Shown here in pieces: positions 37,856 to 46,366 of a DNA stretch of 64,000 bases. The stretch is from Prevotella sp. AGR2160. GTDB taxonomy: Bacteria > Bacteroidota > Bacteroidia > Bacteroidales > Bacteroidaceae. Position numbers and translations under genes: made by a program. Every line of letters starts with the position of its first letter. Within the stretch, counting starts at the first letter, position 1. Where the stretch lies: contig NZ_AUJK01000016.1 of the NCBI RefSeq assembly GCF_000424185.1, positions 1-64,000 of the forward strand, given 5' to 3'. A model generated the notes under the pieces. It had not been told where the DNA came from. It did not search any database and was given only the letters and a program-made list of their open reading frames with translations.

Positions 37856-39397
37856 TTAGTCTTTCTTCCACTCTTCCACGCACCGCTTCTTCAGCGAGAA
37901 GTTCACGCCAACCTTTATCAGCGGGCGAGGATCGAGGGCGAAGTGCTTGGCATAACCTTTCTCATCAATCTGTCGCAGGGCATCATCGGCACTGCCGTCA
38001 AGCTTGAACTCAAAGATATAAATATAGTCTTTGGTTTTTACAGTCATATCCATTCTGCCGTTGCTCGTTGTCCGTTCCACTTCCGTATAGAAGCCGAGCA
38101 TGCGGGCAATAAGATAAAAGGCATTCTGGAAATACAACTCACTGTCACCGACGATCTTGTAGTCGGTATCCGACAGCATGGTCTCCATGCGACGCATGAA
38201 GTCATCCACACGTCCCTTTTCCAGATCCTTCACAAAATTACCGATATAAAAGGCGGACTCTCCCTGCTGGATATTCGTGTAGAAAGGCAACAGATAATCC
38301 GTGAAACCTTCCTCCACTTCCTTATTCGGGAAACCGAGCGTATAGAATCCAAAACGCTCATCATAATCCTTAATCGTCAGGTAACCACTCTGATAAATCA
38401 AAGGAATGGGATTCTTCGACATGGAGTCAATACTGTTGAGGAAATCGCCCGTCACCTGTTCCTGTGTAAGGTCGGGAAGCGGATAATTATCTTGTTTCAT
38501 CACCTCCACAAGATAAGATGGCGTACCCGTCTCAAACCAATAGCGACCGAATTTTTGTCTGCTGAGGGTATTCAACAAACTGAAAGGGTTATAGATGCCC
38601 ACGCCATGCTCCACGAAATGATAACCGTCATAGTCTCGCTCCAACCGGGCAAGGGCCTCCTCATCACTGATATGATAGGCTTGGGCAAGGCCGTGGATAG
38701 ACGTTGGGAAATAGCGGAGAATCTCTTCTTGCGTAATACCGCAAATGGTCTGGTAACGCTCATCCATTGATAAGTCGATGAGGTTATTCAGATCGGAGAA
38801 CACGCTGACTTTTCCGAATTTCGTCACGCCGGTGAGTAGGGCAAACTTGATATATTGATCCTGAGTCTTCAAAACAGAATAGAAGGCTTTCAACGTTGCC
38901 CGATAACTATCCTGCAGACTACTGTTGCTGAGTGTCTGAAGGAGGGGCTTGTCGTATTCATCGACCAGGATGACACAACGTTTCCCAGTCTTCTCATAGG
39001 CTAACCGGACAATATGATAGAAGCGCTCCTCGATCGCACGGTCACGATATCTATCGCCATAACGGTCTTCCCATAGTTCCAGGTGTTTCTTCAGCTCATT
39101 CTCCAAGGATTCTTCATTGAGGTAATTCCGACTGTTCAGATCCATGTGCAATACGGGATAGGCGGTCCAATCTTTTTCCAACTGTTCGATGGCCAATCCC
39201 TGAAACAGTTCCTTCTTTCCGGAGAAATAGGCTTCCAGCGTAGAAATCAGCAGACTCTTTCCGAATCGACGGGGACGACTCAGAAAATAATAACGACCTT
39301 CAGACGCAAGTTTATACAAAAGGGCGGTCTTGTCAACATATACATAACCATCCTGACGAAGGCTTTCGAAATTTTGGATACCGATGGGATACTTCAT
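37856..39397 (-). CDS. AAA ATPase with PD-(D/E)XK nuclease-like C-terminus (DUF1703 family)
   Basis: 513 residues. The N-terminal part has YVDKTALLYKL and the P-loop-like RPRRFGKSLLISTLEAYF (about 49-66), then a Walker B-type ILVDEYDKPLL (about 150). The C-terminal 100 residues hold the nuclease-type core NGRMDMTVKTKDYIYIFEFK (D...ExK). This family is present in many near-identical copies in Prevotella and related gut bacteria; its function is not known. ATG 39397 begins the conserved MKYPIGIQNFESLR; the upstream in-frame codon is in the -7 box (TATTTTTG, 39426-39419). Confidence 0.88.
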   Translation of the reverse strand: MKYPIGIQNFESLRQDGYVYVDKTALLYKLASEGRYYFLSRPRRFGKSLLISTLEAYFSGKKELFQGLAIEQLEKDWTAYPVLHMDLNSRNYLNEESLENELKKHLELWEDRYGDRYRDRAIEERFYHIVRLAYEKTGKRCVILVDEYDKPLLQTLSNSSLQDSYRATLKAFYSVLKTQDQYIKFALLTGVTKFGKVSVFSDLNNLIDLSMDERYQTICGITQEEILRYFPTSIHGLAQAYHISDEEALARLERDYDGYHFVEHGVGIYNPFSLLNTLSRQKFGRYWFETGTPSYLVEVMKQDNYPLPDLTQEQVTGDFLNSIDSMSKNPIPLIYQSGYLTIKDYDERFGFYTLGFPNKEVEEGFTDYLLPFYTNIQQGESAFYIGNFVKDLEKGRVDDFMRRMETMLSDTDYKIVGDSELYFQNAFYLIARMLGFYTEVERTTSNGRMDMTVKTKDYIYIFEFKLDGSADDALRQIDEKGYAKHFALDPRPLIKVGVNFSLKKRCVEEWKKD

Positions 39398-39426
39398 ACG
39401 CTTGTCTTTATTACAAGGCAAAAATA

Positions 39427-40046
39427 CAAATAAATTCTGATATTCACACGCTATTCCGGTATTTATTTTATCACAAAAAGTCTAACTGGGTAATAGCCTT
39501 TTTTCTTCACCAAACTACACCCTATCCGTCGGTGATATCAATTTATTCGTGATCAAAAATCAATCGAAAAATTCAGAAAATTCAAAAATCTTGACAAACT
39601 GTACTTGCAAACTAGAGAGAAATTTGGCTCCAAAAGGCTCCGGAAAGACAAAAACAACGTCTTTTCCGGCCTGTCTTTCGGAGATATTTTGCTATCTACG
39701 ATGTTTATGAAATTCTGCACGATGTTTACGAGGCGAAAACACGATCAAAATTTTGCATATTCCGCCATTTTCGACGCTATTTTTAGGGTTTTATACAGAT
39801 ATTTATGCAATATAAAATCCCTTGTTTTTACAATTCCTTATCAATCAACAAGTTGCAAAAATTGCTGAGAATCGCGAATTTCAGAAGAGAGGACAAGTTC
39901 TTCGAAAATCCGCGAGTTTTGAGGCCTGAAAAACTACCCCGGTTTCGTCGATACATTTTAAACGAATTAATGCAACGGCCGTTACTGTAACCGCTGTTGC
40001 ATTAGCAAGAATTTGTATGTAACTCCTCAATTTTTCCCCAAAGTTT
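39427..40046. other. AT-rich intergenic region with hairpins, no gene found
   Basis: About 620 nt between the DUF1703 and exo/endonuclease genes. An open frame at 39605-39868 lacks a promoter, and its composition looks non-coding. Two structures stand out: an imperfect GGAAAGAC/GTCTTTTCC hairpin at 39638-39672 and a TAATGCAAC/GTTGCATTA hairpin at 39968-40004, the latter just upstream of the next promoter. Confidence 0.5.
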
Positions 40047-40077
40047 TTTGTTCTCCCGAAAGAAAGCCGTATCTTTG
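40047..40077 (+). promoter_or_regulatory. Promoter of the exo/endonuclease/phosphatase gene
   Basis: TTTG (40047-40050), 19 nt, TATCTTTG (40070-40077); ATG 25 nt downstream. Confidence 0.75.
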
Positions 40078-40102
40078 TCTTATCGGTAAAATCTATTCGC
40101 CT

Positions 40103-41104
40103 ATGCTCGTCTCTTTCCTCATCAGCCTATTCACCGTCGTGGAACTTAACTGCGAGAACCTCTTCGACTGTCAGCACGACACGTTGAAAGAGGATCAGGA
40201 ATTCCTGCCTTCGTCCACACACCACTGGACTCATACACGCTACTGGCGGAAAGTGAATCATATCGGACAGGAACTCATCGCGCTCGGTGAACTGCCGGTA
40301 AAAGAAGCCAACGACGGGCAAGAGAACGACGGACATCTCCCCGATCTCGTCCTGCTCTGTGAGGTGGAGAACGACTCCGTGATGCGCGATCTTACCCAGC
40401 GGTCGCTGCTCCGGCGGGCCCGCTACCAGTATCTCATGACCAACAGTCCTGATCTCCGCGGCATTGACGTGGCACTGATGTATAATCCCTTTGCTTTCCA
40501 CCCGCTCTCCTGGCACAGCCTCCGTATTGCCCCACCCGATAAGCACTTTCGTCCAACGCGCGATATTCTCTACGTCTGCGGCATCGTACTCGGACAGATC
40601 GGTACTACTCCTCAACAGAACGAGGCACTCCAAGACACGCTCCATGTCCTTGTGGTCCATGCCCCGAGCCGCAGCGGCGGAGAGGCGTTCTCACGGCCCT
40701 ATCGTCTGGCGGTGGAACAACGACTCGAGAACTGCATCGACTCCATCCGACAACAACAACCGGAAGCCATGATCCTCATCGGCGGTGATTTCAACGACTA
40801 TAGTTCCTCGCCCGCCCTCATCAAACTCTCCTGGCACGACATGACAGAGGTCTCGCGTGATGCCACAGGCTCCCATGGTGCCCGCGGAACCTACCGCTAT
40901 CAGGGCGAATGGGGAAGCCTTGACCACTTCTTTCTCTCGCCTTCCCTTGCCGCCCGTTCGCATGCCTGTATCATCGGCGATCTCCCCTGGCTCATGGAGG
41001 AAGAGAAGAAGTACGGCAGTGTCAAACCCTTCCGCACCTATTACGGTCCCCGTTATCAGCCCGGATACAGTGATCACCTGCCATTGGTGCTGTGGTTCCC
41101 GTAA
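40103..41104 (+). CDS. Endonuclease/exonuclease/phosphatase family protein
   Basis: 333 residues with the DNase I-like fold: VELNCENLFD (residues 11-20, with the early Asn and Glu), LCEVEN (metal Glu), HAPSRSGGE (catalytic His), GGDFNDYS (Asp and Asn) and the closing YSDHLPLVLWF (Asp-His). It could act on DNA, RNA or phosphoesters; several Bacteroidetes homologues are secreted. Here residues 1-10 (MLVSFLISLF) are hydrophobic but short, so export is uncertain. ATG 40103 is chosen since the upstream in-frame codons lie before the transcription start. Confidence 0.82.
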   Translation: MLVSFLISLFTVVELNCENLFDCQHDTLKEDQEFLPSSTHHWTHTRYWRKVNHIGQELIALGELPVKEANDGQENDGHLPDLVLLCEVENDSVMRDLTQRSLLRRARYQYLMTNSPDLRGIDVALMYNPFAFHPLSWHSLRIAPPDKHFRPTRDILYVCGIVLGQIGTTPQQNEALQDTLHVLVVHAPSRSGGEAFSRPYRLAVEQRLENCIDSIRQQQPEAMILIGGDFNDYSSSPALIKLSWHDMTEVSRDATGSHGARGTYRYQGEWGSLDHFFLSPSLAARSHACIIGDLPWLMEEEKKYGSVKPFRTYYGPRYQPGYSDHLPLVLWFP

Positions 41105-41126
41105 TAATAGATAACCAACGATCCAT

Positions 41127-41155
41127 TTGCAGGGGCCGTCCCTTGTGGCGGCCCG
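41127..41155 (+). repeat. R1 single arm
   Basis: 29 nt identical to the inverse complement of the right arm of the R1 element (28629-28657). The opposite arm is absent here; a short unrelated CGACCGACAGGTCG palindrome follows at 41157-41170. Confidence 0.7.
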
Positions 41156-41217
41156 CCGACCGACAGGTCGGATGTTACCCCAAATTCCTATCGGTCTAAT
41201 TTATAAAATATAGAAAT

Positions 41218-41346
41218 ATGAAGACATTGAAAATTACAAAAAGTGTAAAAGCAAAAATTGACAAAGCCCACGAGGAATGTAAAAAAGGCAACTGTATCAA
41301 ACTATCATCGCATGAGGATATTGATAAATACTTTGATTCTCTATGA
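41218..41346 (+). CDS. Orphan antitoxin-like small protein
   Basis: 42 residues beginning MKTLKITKSVKAKIDKAHEE and ending in KYFDSL with stop TGA (41344-41346). Many type II antitoxins paired with RelE/YoeB/ParE-like toxins in Bacteroidetes have this shape: a basic helical start and an acidic end closing in (F/L)LDSL. The usual CTATGA overlap with a toxin ATG is present at 41342, but the new frame reads ATG ATA TAA and ends after two codons. So the toxin appears to have been lost. Family membership is from memory. No clear promoter. Confidence 0.5.
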   Translation: MKTLKITKSVKAKIDKAHEECKKGNCIKLSSHEDIDKYFDSL

Positions 41347-41380
41347 TATAAAGAGTTGATATGCCGTACCATGCGGTAAG

Positions 41381-41408
41381 CGCGGAACATGATAAATCAT
41401 GTCCCTAC
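41381..41408 (-). repeat. Dispersed repeat R2, copy 2
   Basis: Minus-strand GTAGGGACATGATTTATCAT followed by GTTCCGCG. It contains the xerD stop codon (TAG, 41407-41405), as copy 1 contains the hemD stop. Confidence 0.65.
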
Positions 41409-42316
41409 ATTTTCCCTTTCTTTTTGATATTTCTCGGGAAATGTTCCAGGATCTCACGACGCAGATCGGAGACTTCCATGTGCGTGTAAATCTCCGTTGT
41501 CTCCAGGCGCTCATGACCGAGCAACATCTGGATGGCACGCAGATCAGCGCCGCCCTTCAAGAGTGCCGTAGCAAACGAATGGCGGAGGGTATGGGGAGAG
41601 ATGGTTTTCGTGATTCCCGCTGCCACGGCCTGACGCTTGATCATGATGAGGATCATCGTACGCGTGAGATGATGGCCGCGACGGTTGAGAAAGACATAAT
41701 CCTCCTCTCCTTCCTTGATCTTCATCTGACGGCGGTCGACAAACCACAGGTTGACCTGTTTGATCGCCTCATCGGAGATCGGCACCAGACGTTCCTTGTT
41801 GCCCTTTCCCAGCACACGGATGAATTTCTCATCAAAATAAATATCTGAAATTTTAAGATTGACGAGCTCCGATACGCGGAGGCCACAGGAGAAGAGCGTC
41901 TCGATGATCGCCTTGTTGCGTTGTCCTTCCCATTTCGACAGATCGATGGACGCCTCCAGCTGGTCCACTTCCTCCGTAGTGAGGTATTCCGGAAGATGTT
42001 CGCCGATCGTCGGCCACGGCAACAGTTCCGTGGGGTCATCCTTCACGTCGCCCTCCAAAAGAAGGAAGCGATAGAACGAACGTACGCCGCTGAGAATGCG
42101 CCCCTGTGAACGCGGCCCGATACCCTGGTCATGAAGACCGGCGGCAAACGTCTCGAGATCGGCGAGCTTTACCTCTGTGACCGTCTTTCCTTGATCTTCC
42201 AGAAAATGAAAGAGGAAGAGAAGGTCATGCTGATAAGCCGCCTGCGTGTTGGCACTGTAGCCGCATTCGAGTTTGAGATAACGCATATAGCGTTTGAGAT
42301 ATTCTTTCTGATCCAT
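41405..42316 (-). CDS. xerD: Tyrosine recombinase XerD
   Basis: Site-specific recombinase that resolves chromosome dimers at dif, with a XerC partner. The 303-residue protein has an N-terminal core-binding domain (1-95) and a catalytic domain with Arg in SCGLRVSEL (about 148), Lys in GKGNKERLVP, HxxR in SPHTLRHSFA (about 246-249), His in LLGHERLE, and the Tyr nucleophile in TEIYTHM (about 281). No phage or integron is adjacent, so a housekeeping role is likely. ATG 42316 is preferred; it lies only 6 nt behind the -7 box. Confidence 0.92.
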   Translation of the reverse strand: MDQKEYLKRYMRYLKLECGYSANTQAAYQHDLLFLFHFLEDQGKTVTEVKLADLETFAAGLHDQGIGPRSQGRILSGVRSFYRFLLLEGDVKDDPTELLPWPTIGEHLPEYLTTEEVDQLEASIDLSKWEGQRNKAIIETLFSCGLRVSELVNLKISDIYFDEKFIRVLGKGNKERLVPISDEAIKQVNLWFVDRRQMKIKEGEEDYVFLNRRGHHLTRTMILIMIKRQAVAAGITKTISPHTLRHSFATALLKGGADLRAIQMLLGHERLETTEIYTHMEVSDLRREILEHFPRNIKKKGKM

Positions 42317-42322
42317 CAGTGA

Positions 42323-42330
42323 CAAAGATA
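42323..42330 (-). promoter_or_regulatory. xerD -7 box
   Basis: TATCTTTG on the minus strand, ending 6 nt before the ATG, so the message should be leaderless or nearly so. The -33 is weak (T-rich). Confidence 0.55.
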
Positions 42331-42375
42331 ATGATTTTTTCTTGGAAAAAAGCAGTGTTTCTCAAAAATATCTAT

Positions 42376-42383
42376 TACTTTTG
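42376..42383 (+). promoter_or_regulatory. aroQ -7 box
   Basis: TACTTTTG, 21 nt before the ATG; no clear TTTG at -33. Back to back with the xerD promoter. Confidence 0.5.
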
Positions 42384-42404
42384 CAAGACACTAAACAGAA
42401 TAAG

Positions 42405-42833
42405 ATGAAGAAAATACAGATTATCAATGGTCCGAACCTCAACCTCCTGGGCATCCGGGAGCCGGGCATCTACGGCAAGAACTCTTTCGAGAGCTATCTC
42501 CCCGTTTTGCGTGGGAAATATCCTGATTTGCAGATTGATTACTATCAGAGCAATATCGAAGGCGAGCTTATCGACAAGATGCAGGAGGTCGGCTTTGACT
42601 ACGACGGTATCGTCCTCAACGCCGGTGCTTACACTCATACGAGTATCGCCCTGCAGGACTGTATCCGCAGCCTGAAATGTCCCGTCGTGGAAGTACATAT
42701 CAGTAATGTCCACAAGCGTGAAGAGTTCCGCCACCACTCCTATCTCTCTCCCGCCTGCCTCGGCGTGATCTGCGGCTTCGGACTCTTCGGCTACGACATG
42801 GCTATCCAGGGCATCCTCAACCATGACGCTTGA
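42405..42833 (+). CDS. aroQ: 3-dehydroquinate dehydratase, type II
   Basis: Third step of the shikimate pathway (3-dehydroquinate to 3-dehydroshikimate). The 142-residue protein has the type II signature IINGPNLNLLGIREPGIYG (residues 5-23, with catalytic Tyr22), the substrate loop NAGAYTHTSIALQD (about 73-86) and HISNVHKREEFRHHS with the catalytic His. Dodecamers are usual in the family. It overlaps the downstream methyltransferase by 11 nt. Confidence 0.96.
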   Translation: MKKIQIINGPNLNLLGIREPGIYGKNSFESYLPVLRGKYPDLQIDYYQSNIEGELIDKMQEVGFDYDGIVLNAGAYTHTSIALQDCIRSLKCPVVEVHISNVHKREEFRHHSYLSPACLGVICGFGLFGYDMAIQGILNHDA

Positions 42834-43482
42834 CGAATATATCCTCTCCCACAGTGAGCCCGAAGGTGATTACCTCCACCAGCTCTGGCGCGCCACGAAT
42901 ATCCATACTATCCACGGACGTATGGCCTCGGGACATCTGCAGGGACGCCTGCTGAAGATGTTCGTGGAGATGATCCGGCCGCAGCATATCCTGGAGGTCG
43001 GCACCTTCTCCGGCTACAGCGCTATCTGTATGGCAGAGGGTCTGAAGGAACTGTCGAAAGACACGACAGCCGGAGAACAGCCTACGAGAAAACTCTATAC
43101 GTTTGAGATCAACGATGAGATGGAAGACTTCACGCGGCCGTGGATTGACGGCTCCGACGTGGCGGATTATATCGATTTCCGCATCGGTGACGCCATGACA
43201 TTGGCGCCGCAGCTCGGCATCTCGTTCGATATGGCCTTCGTCGATGGCGACAAGCGTACCTATCGCGACTGTTACGAGATGGTGCTGAAGATCCTGCGCC
43301 CCGGCGGCTTCATCCTCGCCGACAACACGCTGTGGGACGGCCATGTCGTCGATCCTGCTTATGATAAAGACAAGCAGACGCACGGCATCGAGGACTTCAA
43401 CGACTTTATCGCCCGTGATCCGCGCGTGGAACAGGTCATCCTCCCCGTCCGCGACGGCCTCACCCTCATCCGCAAACGATAG
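42823..43482 (+). CDS. SAM-dependent O-methyltransferase
   Basis: 219 residues of the catechol-O-methyltransferase-like family: LEVGTFSGYSAICMAEGL (about 59-76) binds SAM, MAFVDGDKRTYRDCYE (about 143-158) supplies the metal-binding Asp, and GGFILADNTLWDG follows. The acceptor is unknown. The start codon lies 11 nt before the aroQ stop, so expression is coupled to aroQ. Confidence 0.9.
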   Translation: MTLDEYILSHSEPEGDYLHQLWRATNIHTIHGRMASGHLQGRLLKMFVEMIRPQHILEVGTFSGYSAICMAEGLKELSKDTTAGEQPTRKLYTFEINDEMEDFTRPWIDGSDVADYIDFRIGDAMTLAPQLGISFDMAFVDGDKRTYRDCYEMVLKILRPGGFILADNTLWDGHVVDPAYDKDKQTHGIEDFNDFIARDPRVEQVILPVRDGLTLIRKR

Positions 43483-43510
43483 ACCGTCAAGTGGGGCCTG
43501 CCGCTAAGTG

Positions 43511-43531
43511 CGTCTGCTTTGCAAGCAGACG
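43511..43531. repeat. R3-type hairpin, variant arms
   Basis: CGTCTGCTT and AAGCAGACG are perfect 9-bp arms around TGC. The centre GCTTTGCAAGC is shared with the R3 copies at 45052, 59798 and 61591, but the outer arms differ in a compensating way. It lies 14 nt before the ABC ATPase start codon. Confidence 0.55.
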
Positions 43532-43544
43532 AAACCTCAAGAAT

Positions 43545-44195
43545 ATGAAAGAAGAAGGCTTGGTATTAGAAAACCTCGTCATCGGCTATCACCGCCGTGG
43601 CGAGCAAATCCGCGTGGCGGGCCCACTCAACGAGCAGGTCCGTCCGGGGGAGTTCGTCTGTCTCATCGGCCGCAACGGCACGGGGAAGTCAACGCTCCTG
43701 CGCACGCTCTGCGGCATCATCCCACCGCTCTCGGGGACGATGCGCGTGCCCCGTCATATCGCCGTCGTCCTCACGGAGAAGCCGCGGGCGAAGATGTTCT
43801 CCGTGGAGGATATGGTCGCCATGGGCCGCACGCCCTATACGAATTTCTGGGGACGGCTGTCGACGGAAGACAAGACCGTCGTCGATGCCGCCATACACCG
43901 TGTGGGCATCGACGATCTCCGTGACCGGAAGATGGGAACGCTCAGCGACGGTGAGCGACAGAAGGTCATGATCGCCAAGGCATTGGCGCAACAGACTTCC
44001 GTGATCCTCCTCGACGAGCCGACGGCCTTCCTCGACTATCCCAGCAAGAGCGATCTCTTCCGCCTGCTCCATGAACTGGCGCACAACGAGCGAAAAGCCA
44101 TCCTCGCTTCTACACACGATCTCGACCAGGCCCGTCCCTATACTGACCGCGCTATCCTACTCGGTGAACCCTTTGAAGGGTCCGTGATGGGATAA
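43545..44195 (+). CDS. ABC transporter ATP-binding protein, short (FecE/BtuD-like)
   Basis: 216 residues with Walker A LIGRNGTGKSTLL (about 41-53), signature TLSDGERQKVMIAKAL (about 144), Walker B VILLDEPTAFLDYP and switch His in STHDLDQ. The pattern fits importers of iron-siderophore, heme or cobalamin. The protein stops soon after the H-loop (LGEPFEGSVMG), 30-50 residues before relatives do, and no permease or binding protein is next to it. Its last 39 nt overlap the 3' end of the PfkB kinase gene on the other strand. ATG 43545 is used because the upstream frame passes through the R3 hairpin. Confidence 0.8.
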   Translation: MKEEGLVLENLVIGYHRRGEQIRVAGPLNEQVRPGEFVCLIGRNGTGKSTLLRTLCGIIPPLSGTMRVPRHIAVVLTEKPRAKMFSVEDMVAMGRTPYTNFWGRLSTEDKTVVDAAIHRVGIDDLRDRKMGTLSDGERQKVMIAKALAQQTSVILLDEPTAFLDYPSKSDLFRLLHELAHNERKAILASTHDLDQARPYTDRAILLGEPFEGSVMG

Positions 44196-45023
44196 CTTCT
44201 CCGTACACATCCTTGCGGCATAACGGCCACTCTCCAACGGACTCCACCCCTGCACTCTTCCATAGAGATAACCGGCACTGTAAGTATCGCCGCAGCCCGT
44301 GGCATCGACGACGGCCTTGGCGGGAAAAGCGGGGATATCTTCATAGTTCCCATCGACATAAGCCAGGGAGCCACGGTCACCGAGGGTGATCACGACTTCA
44401 CGAACACCCCATTCCCGGAGCTGCTGCGCTGCGGCATGGGGATCATCGAGGCCCGTAATCGTCTGCATCTCTTCCTCATTCACCTTCAGATACCAGGTAT
44501 GCGCCAAGATCGCTTTCTTCGCTTTCCAGTCTACGGGATAGACATTCTCGTCCCGTACCTCTCGGAGAAAGCCTTGTACATCAATGGATATACGACCTTT
44601 TTGGGATAACGCTTCGATTAATTCCGGGGAGAAATCATCTTGCAACAGACTGCCGAGATGATAGATGCGGGCATCGATATCCTGCAACTCATCTATCGTG
44701 AAAGAATCAGCCTTTGCAGGGACGCGCTGCCGGCGGTTATTGAAATCTGCTCCGTAGATATTCTCAAAACAAACGGTATGACGGGAAGGAAAACAGGTGA
44801 TATCAATGCCTTCCTGACGCATGGCCTCAACAGGAGCCGCATCTTCCTCCGCCATCTTCGTGACAATATTGAAAGAGACGGCTTTCGGCAGATGGCTGAG
44901 GGCAACGCCGAAATAATAGGCCGTACCTCCCGTCATCTTCACCTCATTGCCGGGCGTAATGATCAGGTCCTTGGTCAAATGACCGATACAACAGATATCT
45001 ACTTTCTTCATTTCTTTGATCAT
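44157..45023 (-). CDS. PfkB-family carbohydrate kinase
   Basis: 288 residues of the ribokinase fold: CIGHLTKDLII at the N-terminus, GGTAYYFGVALSHL as the substrate-side motif, and the C-terminal VDATGCGDTYSAGYLYG (about 249-265) with the catalytic Asp and the anion hole GCGD. The sugar or nucleoside substrate cannot be assigned. ATG 45023 is used; ATG 45011 (MKKVDICC) is equally plausible. Its 3' end overlaps the convergent ABC ATPase gene. Confidence 0.88.
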   Translation of the reverse strand: MIKEMKKVDICCIGHLTKDLIITPGNEVKMTGGTAYYFGVALSHLPKAVSFNIVTKMAEEDAAPVEAMRQEGIDITCFPSRHTVCFENIYGADFNNRRQRVPAKADSFTIDELQDIDARIYHLGSLLQDDFSPELIEALSQKGRISIDVQGFLREVRDENVYPVDWKAKKAILAHTWYLKVNEEEMQTITGLDDPHAAAQQLREWGVREVVITLGDRGSLAYVDGNYEDIPAFPAKAVVDATGCGDTYSAGYLYGRVQGWSPLESGRYAARMCTEKLSHHGPFKGFTE

Positions 45024-45051
45024 TCTTACATAAGGGCGGCCCTTGTTTTAT

Positions 45052-45089
45052 GGCTTGCCGCCATGTGCTTGCGCTTTGCAAGCGCGAGG
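45052..45089 (-). repeat. Diverged R3 copy next to R1-like debris
   Basis: The minus strand reads CCTCGCGCTTGCAAAGCGCA and on through AGCACATGGCGGCAAGCC, a changed version of the 44-bp R3 unit. GGGCGGCCCTTGT at 45032-45044 resembles part of R1. The whole 45024-45123 gap is repeat debris without a gene. Confidence 0.5.
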
Positions 45090-45123
45090 AGGCGCTGTTG
45101 AGACGCCCCCCTACGAAGGCCGG

Positions 45124-46353
45124 TTATGCCAACAGGCGCTTGGCCAAATAACGGACGGGATAATAAACGGCGATCCAACTAACGGCGATGACCGTCAGGA
45201 AGACGATCAGCACATCACTGTAGTGGACACTCACGGGATAAGCGTCGACAATGAACGAGCCCTGTGTCTCGCCGAGGGCTACAAAGCCGTAGGTCTGCTG
45301 CAGCCAACAGAGGAGAAGACCAATGCCGATACCAATGATGGCACCCAGAACGGAGATCATACGACCTTCAAAAAGGAAGATATGTACGATCTGTTTCTCT
45401 GTGGCGCCGAGATTCCGCAGTGTCACGACGTCATTCTTCTTGTCGATGATGAGCATCGACAGTGATCCGATGATGTTAAAGCAGGCGACGACGAGGATGA
45501 ACGTCAGGAAAAGATAGGCCATGAGCTTCTCCACATTCATGATCTTAAACGTGTCCTCCTGCTGCTCAAAACGGTCGAGCACACGATATTTATCCGCGCA
45601 GATCTTCTGGATCTCCGCCTTTACGGCCCCAAGATCACTACCGGGCTTCAAACGAAGTTCAAGACTGGAAATCATCCCTTGGTCTCCGAAGAGGCGGCGG
45701 GCGAAGCCGATGGACGTGATGATATAGTTGGCATCATATTTCGCCTGCTTCACGGAGAAGACGACGCCGGAAGAGATCAGCGAGTCAACGACAAAGCCCG
45801 ACGTGGGATTGGCCTGGTCGAGCTGGCCCGTACGCACGGGGGCATAGATGCGCAGATAACCATTCCATTTAGCACCCGTCCCTAACTGTGCAGCGAGGCG
45901 GATGCCCGGCGTGCCGAATTCGAGGTTGGCGACATGCGTCTGAAAGGAGCCGTCGCCATCGAGAATATCATTGATATGCGACAACTCCGTAAAATTGTCA
46001 TCCACGCCCTTCACCGTGACCATCGCCTGGTGATCGCCGAAGACGGCCAACGCCTGGTCCTCCACACACTCCGAAGTGACGGCAATCTGCGGCAGCTGCC
46101 GGACCTTCGTCAGCACGGGATCATCGGCAGCTACCGTCTTGCCCCGCGCCGGCACGAGCTCGAGCTGAGGGTCCAACGACGTGAAGAGTGTCGCCACGAG
46201 GTCATGGAAACCATTGAAGACACTCAGTACGATGACGAGGGCCGCCGTAGCCACGGCGATGCCGATGGCCGAGATAGCCGAGATGATATTGATGGCATGG
46301 GTACTCTTCTTCGAGAAGAGGTAGCGACGGGCGATGAAGAACGGGAAATTCAT
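45124..46353 (-). CDS. LolC/LolE-family ABC transporter permease (FtsX-like)
   Basis: 409 residues: N-terminal MNFPFFIARRYLFSKKSTHAI, one membrane helix (about 20-45), a periplasmic MacB-type domain (about 46-265), and three C-terminal helices with the FtsX-like motif VVTLRNLGATEKQIVHIFL (cytosolic coupling region). Such proteins release lipoproteins from the inner membrane to the Lol pathway. The ATPase partner LolD is not adjacent; the ABC ATPase at 43545 is of a different type. It follows rbfA by 13 nt. Confidence 0.88.
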   Translation of the reverse strand: MNFPFFIARRYLFSKKSTHAINIISAISAIGIAVATAALVIVLSVFNGFHDLVATLFTSLDPQLELVPARGKTVAADDPVLTKVRQLPQIAVTSECVEDQALAVFGDHQAMVTVKGVDDNFTELSHINDILDGDGSFQTHVANLEFGTPGIRLAAQLGTGAKWNGYLRIYAPVRTGQLDQANPTSGFVVDSLISSGVVFSVKQAKYDANYIITSIGFARRLFGDQGMISSLELRLKPGSDLGAVKAEIQKICADKYRVLDRFEQQEDTFKIMNVEKLMAYLFLTFILVVACFNIIGSLSMLIIDKKNDVVTLRNLGATEKQIVHIFLFEGRMISVLGAIIGIGIGLLLCWLQQTYGFVALGETQGSFIVDAYPVSVHYSDVLIVFLTVIAVSWIAVYYPVRYLAKRLLA

Positions 46354-46366
46354 GATACGCTATGCC

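Noticed and set aside
37856-39397. DUF1703 AAA/nuclease protein as a new defence system
   Set aside because: It stands alone without partner genes, and the family is common in multiple copies; context does not support a defence role.
39605-39868. 87-codon frame in the AT-rich gap
   Set aside because: No promoter, poor codon pattern, and it passes through a hairpin; I treat it as non-coding.
41405-42316. xerD as the integrase of a mobile island
   Set aside because: No att-like direct repeats, tRNA or phage genes nearby; length and motifs fit the housekeeping recombinase.
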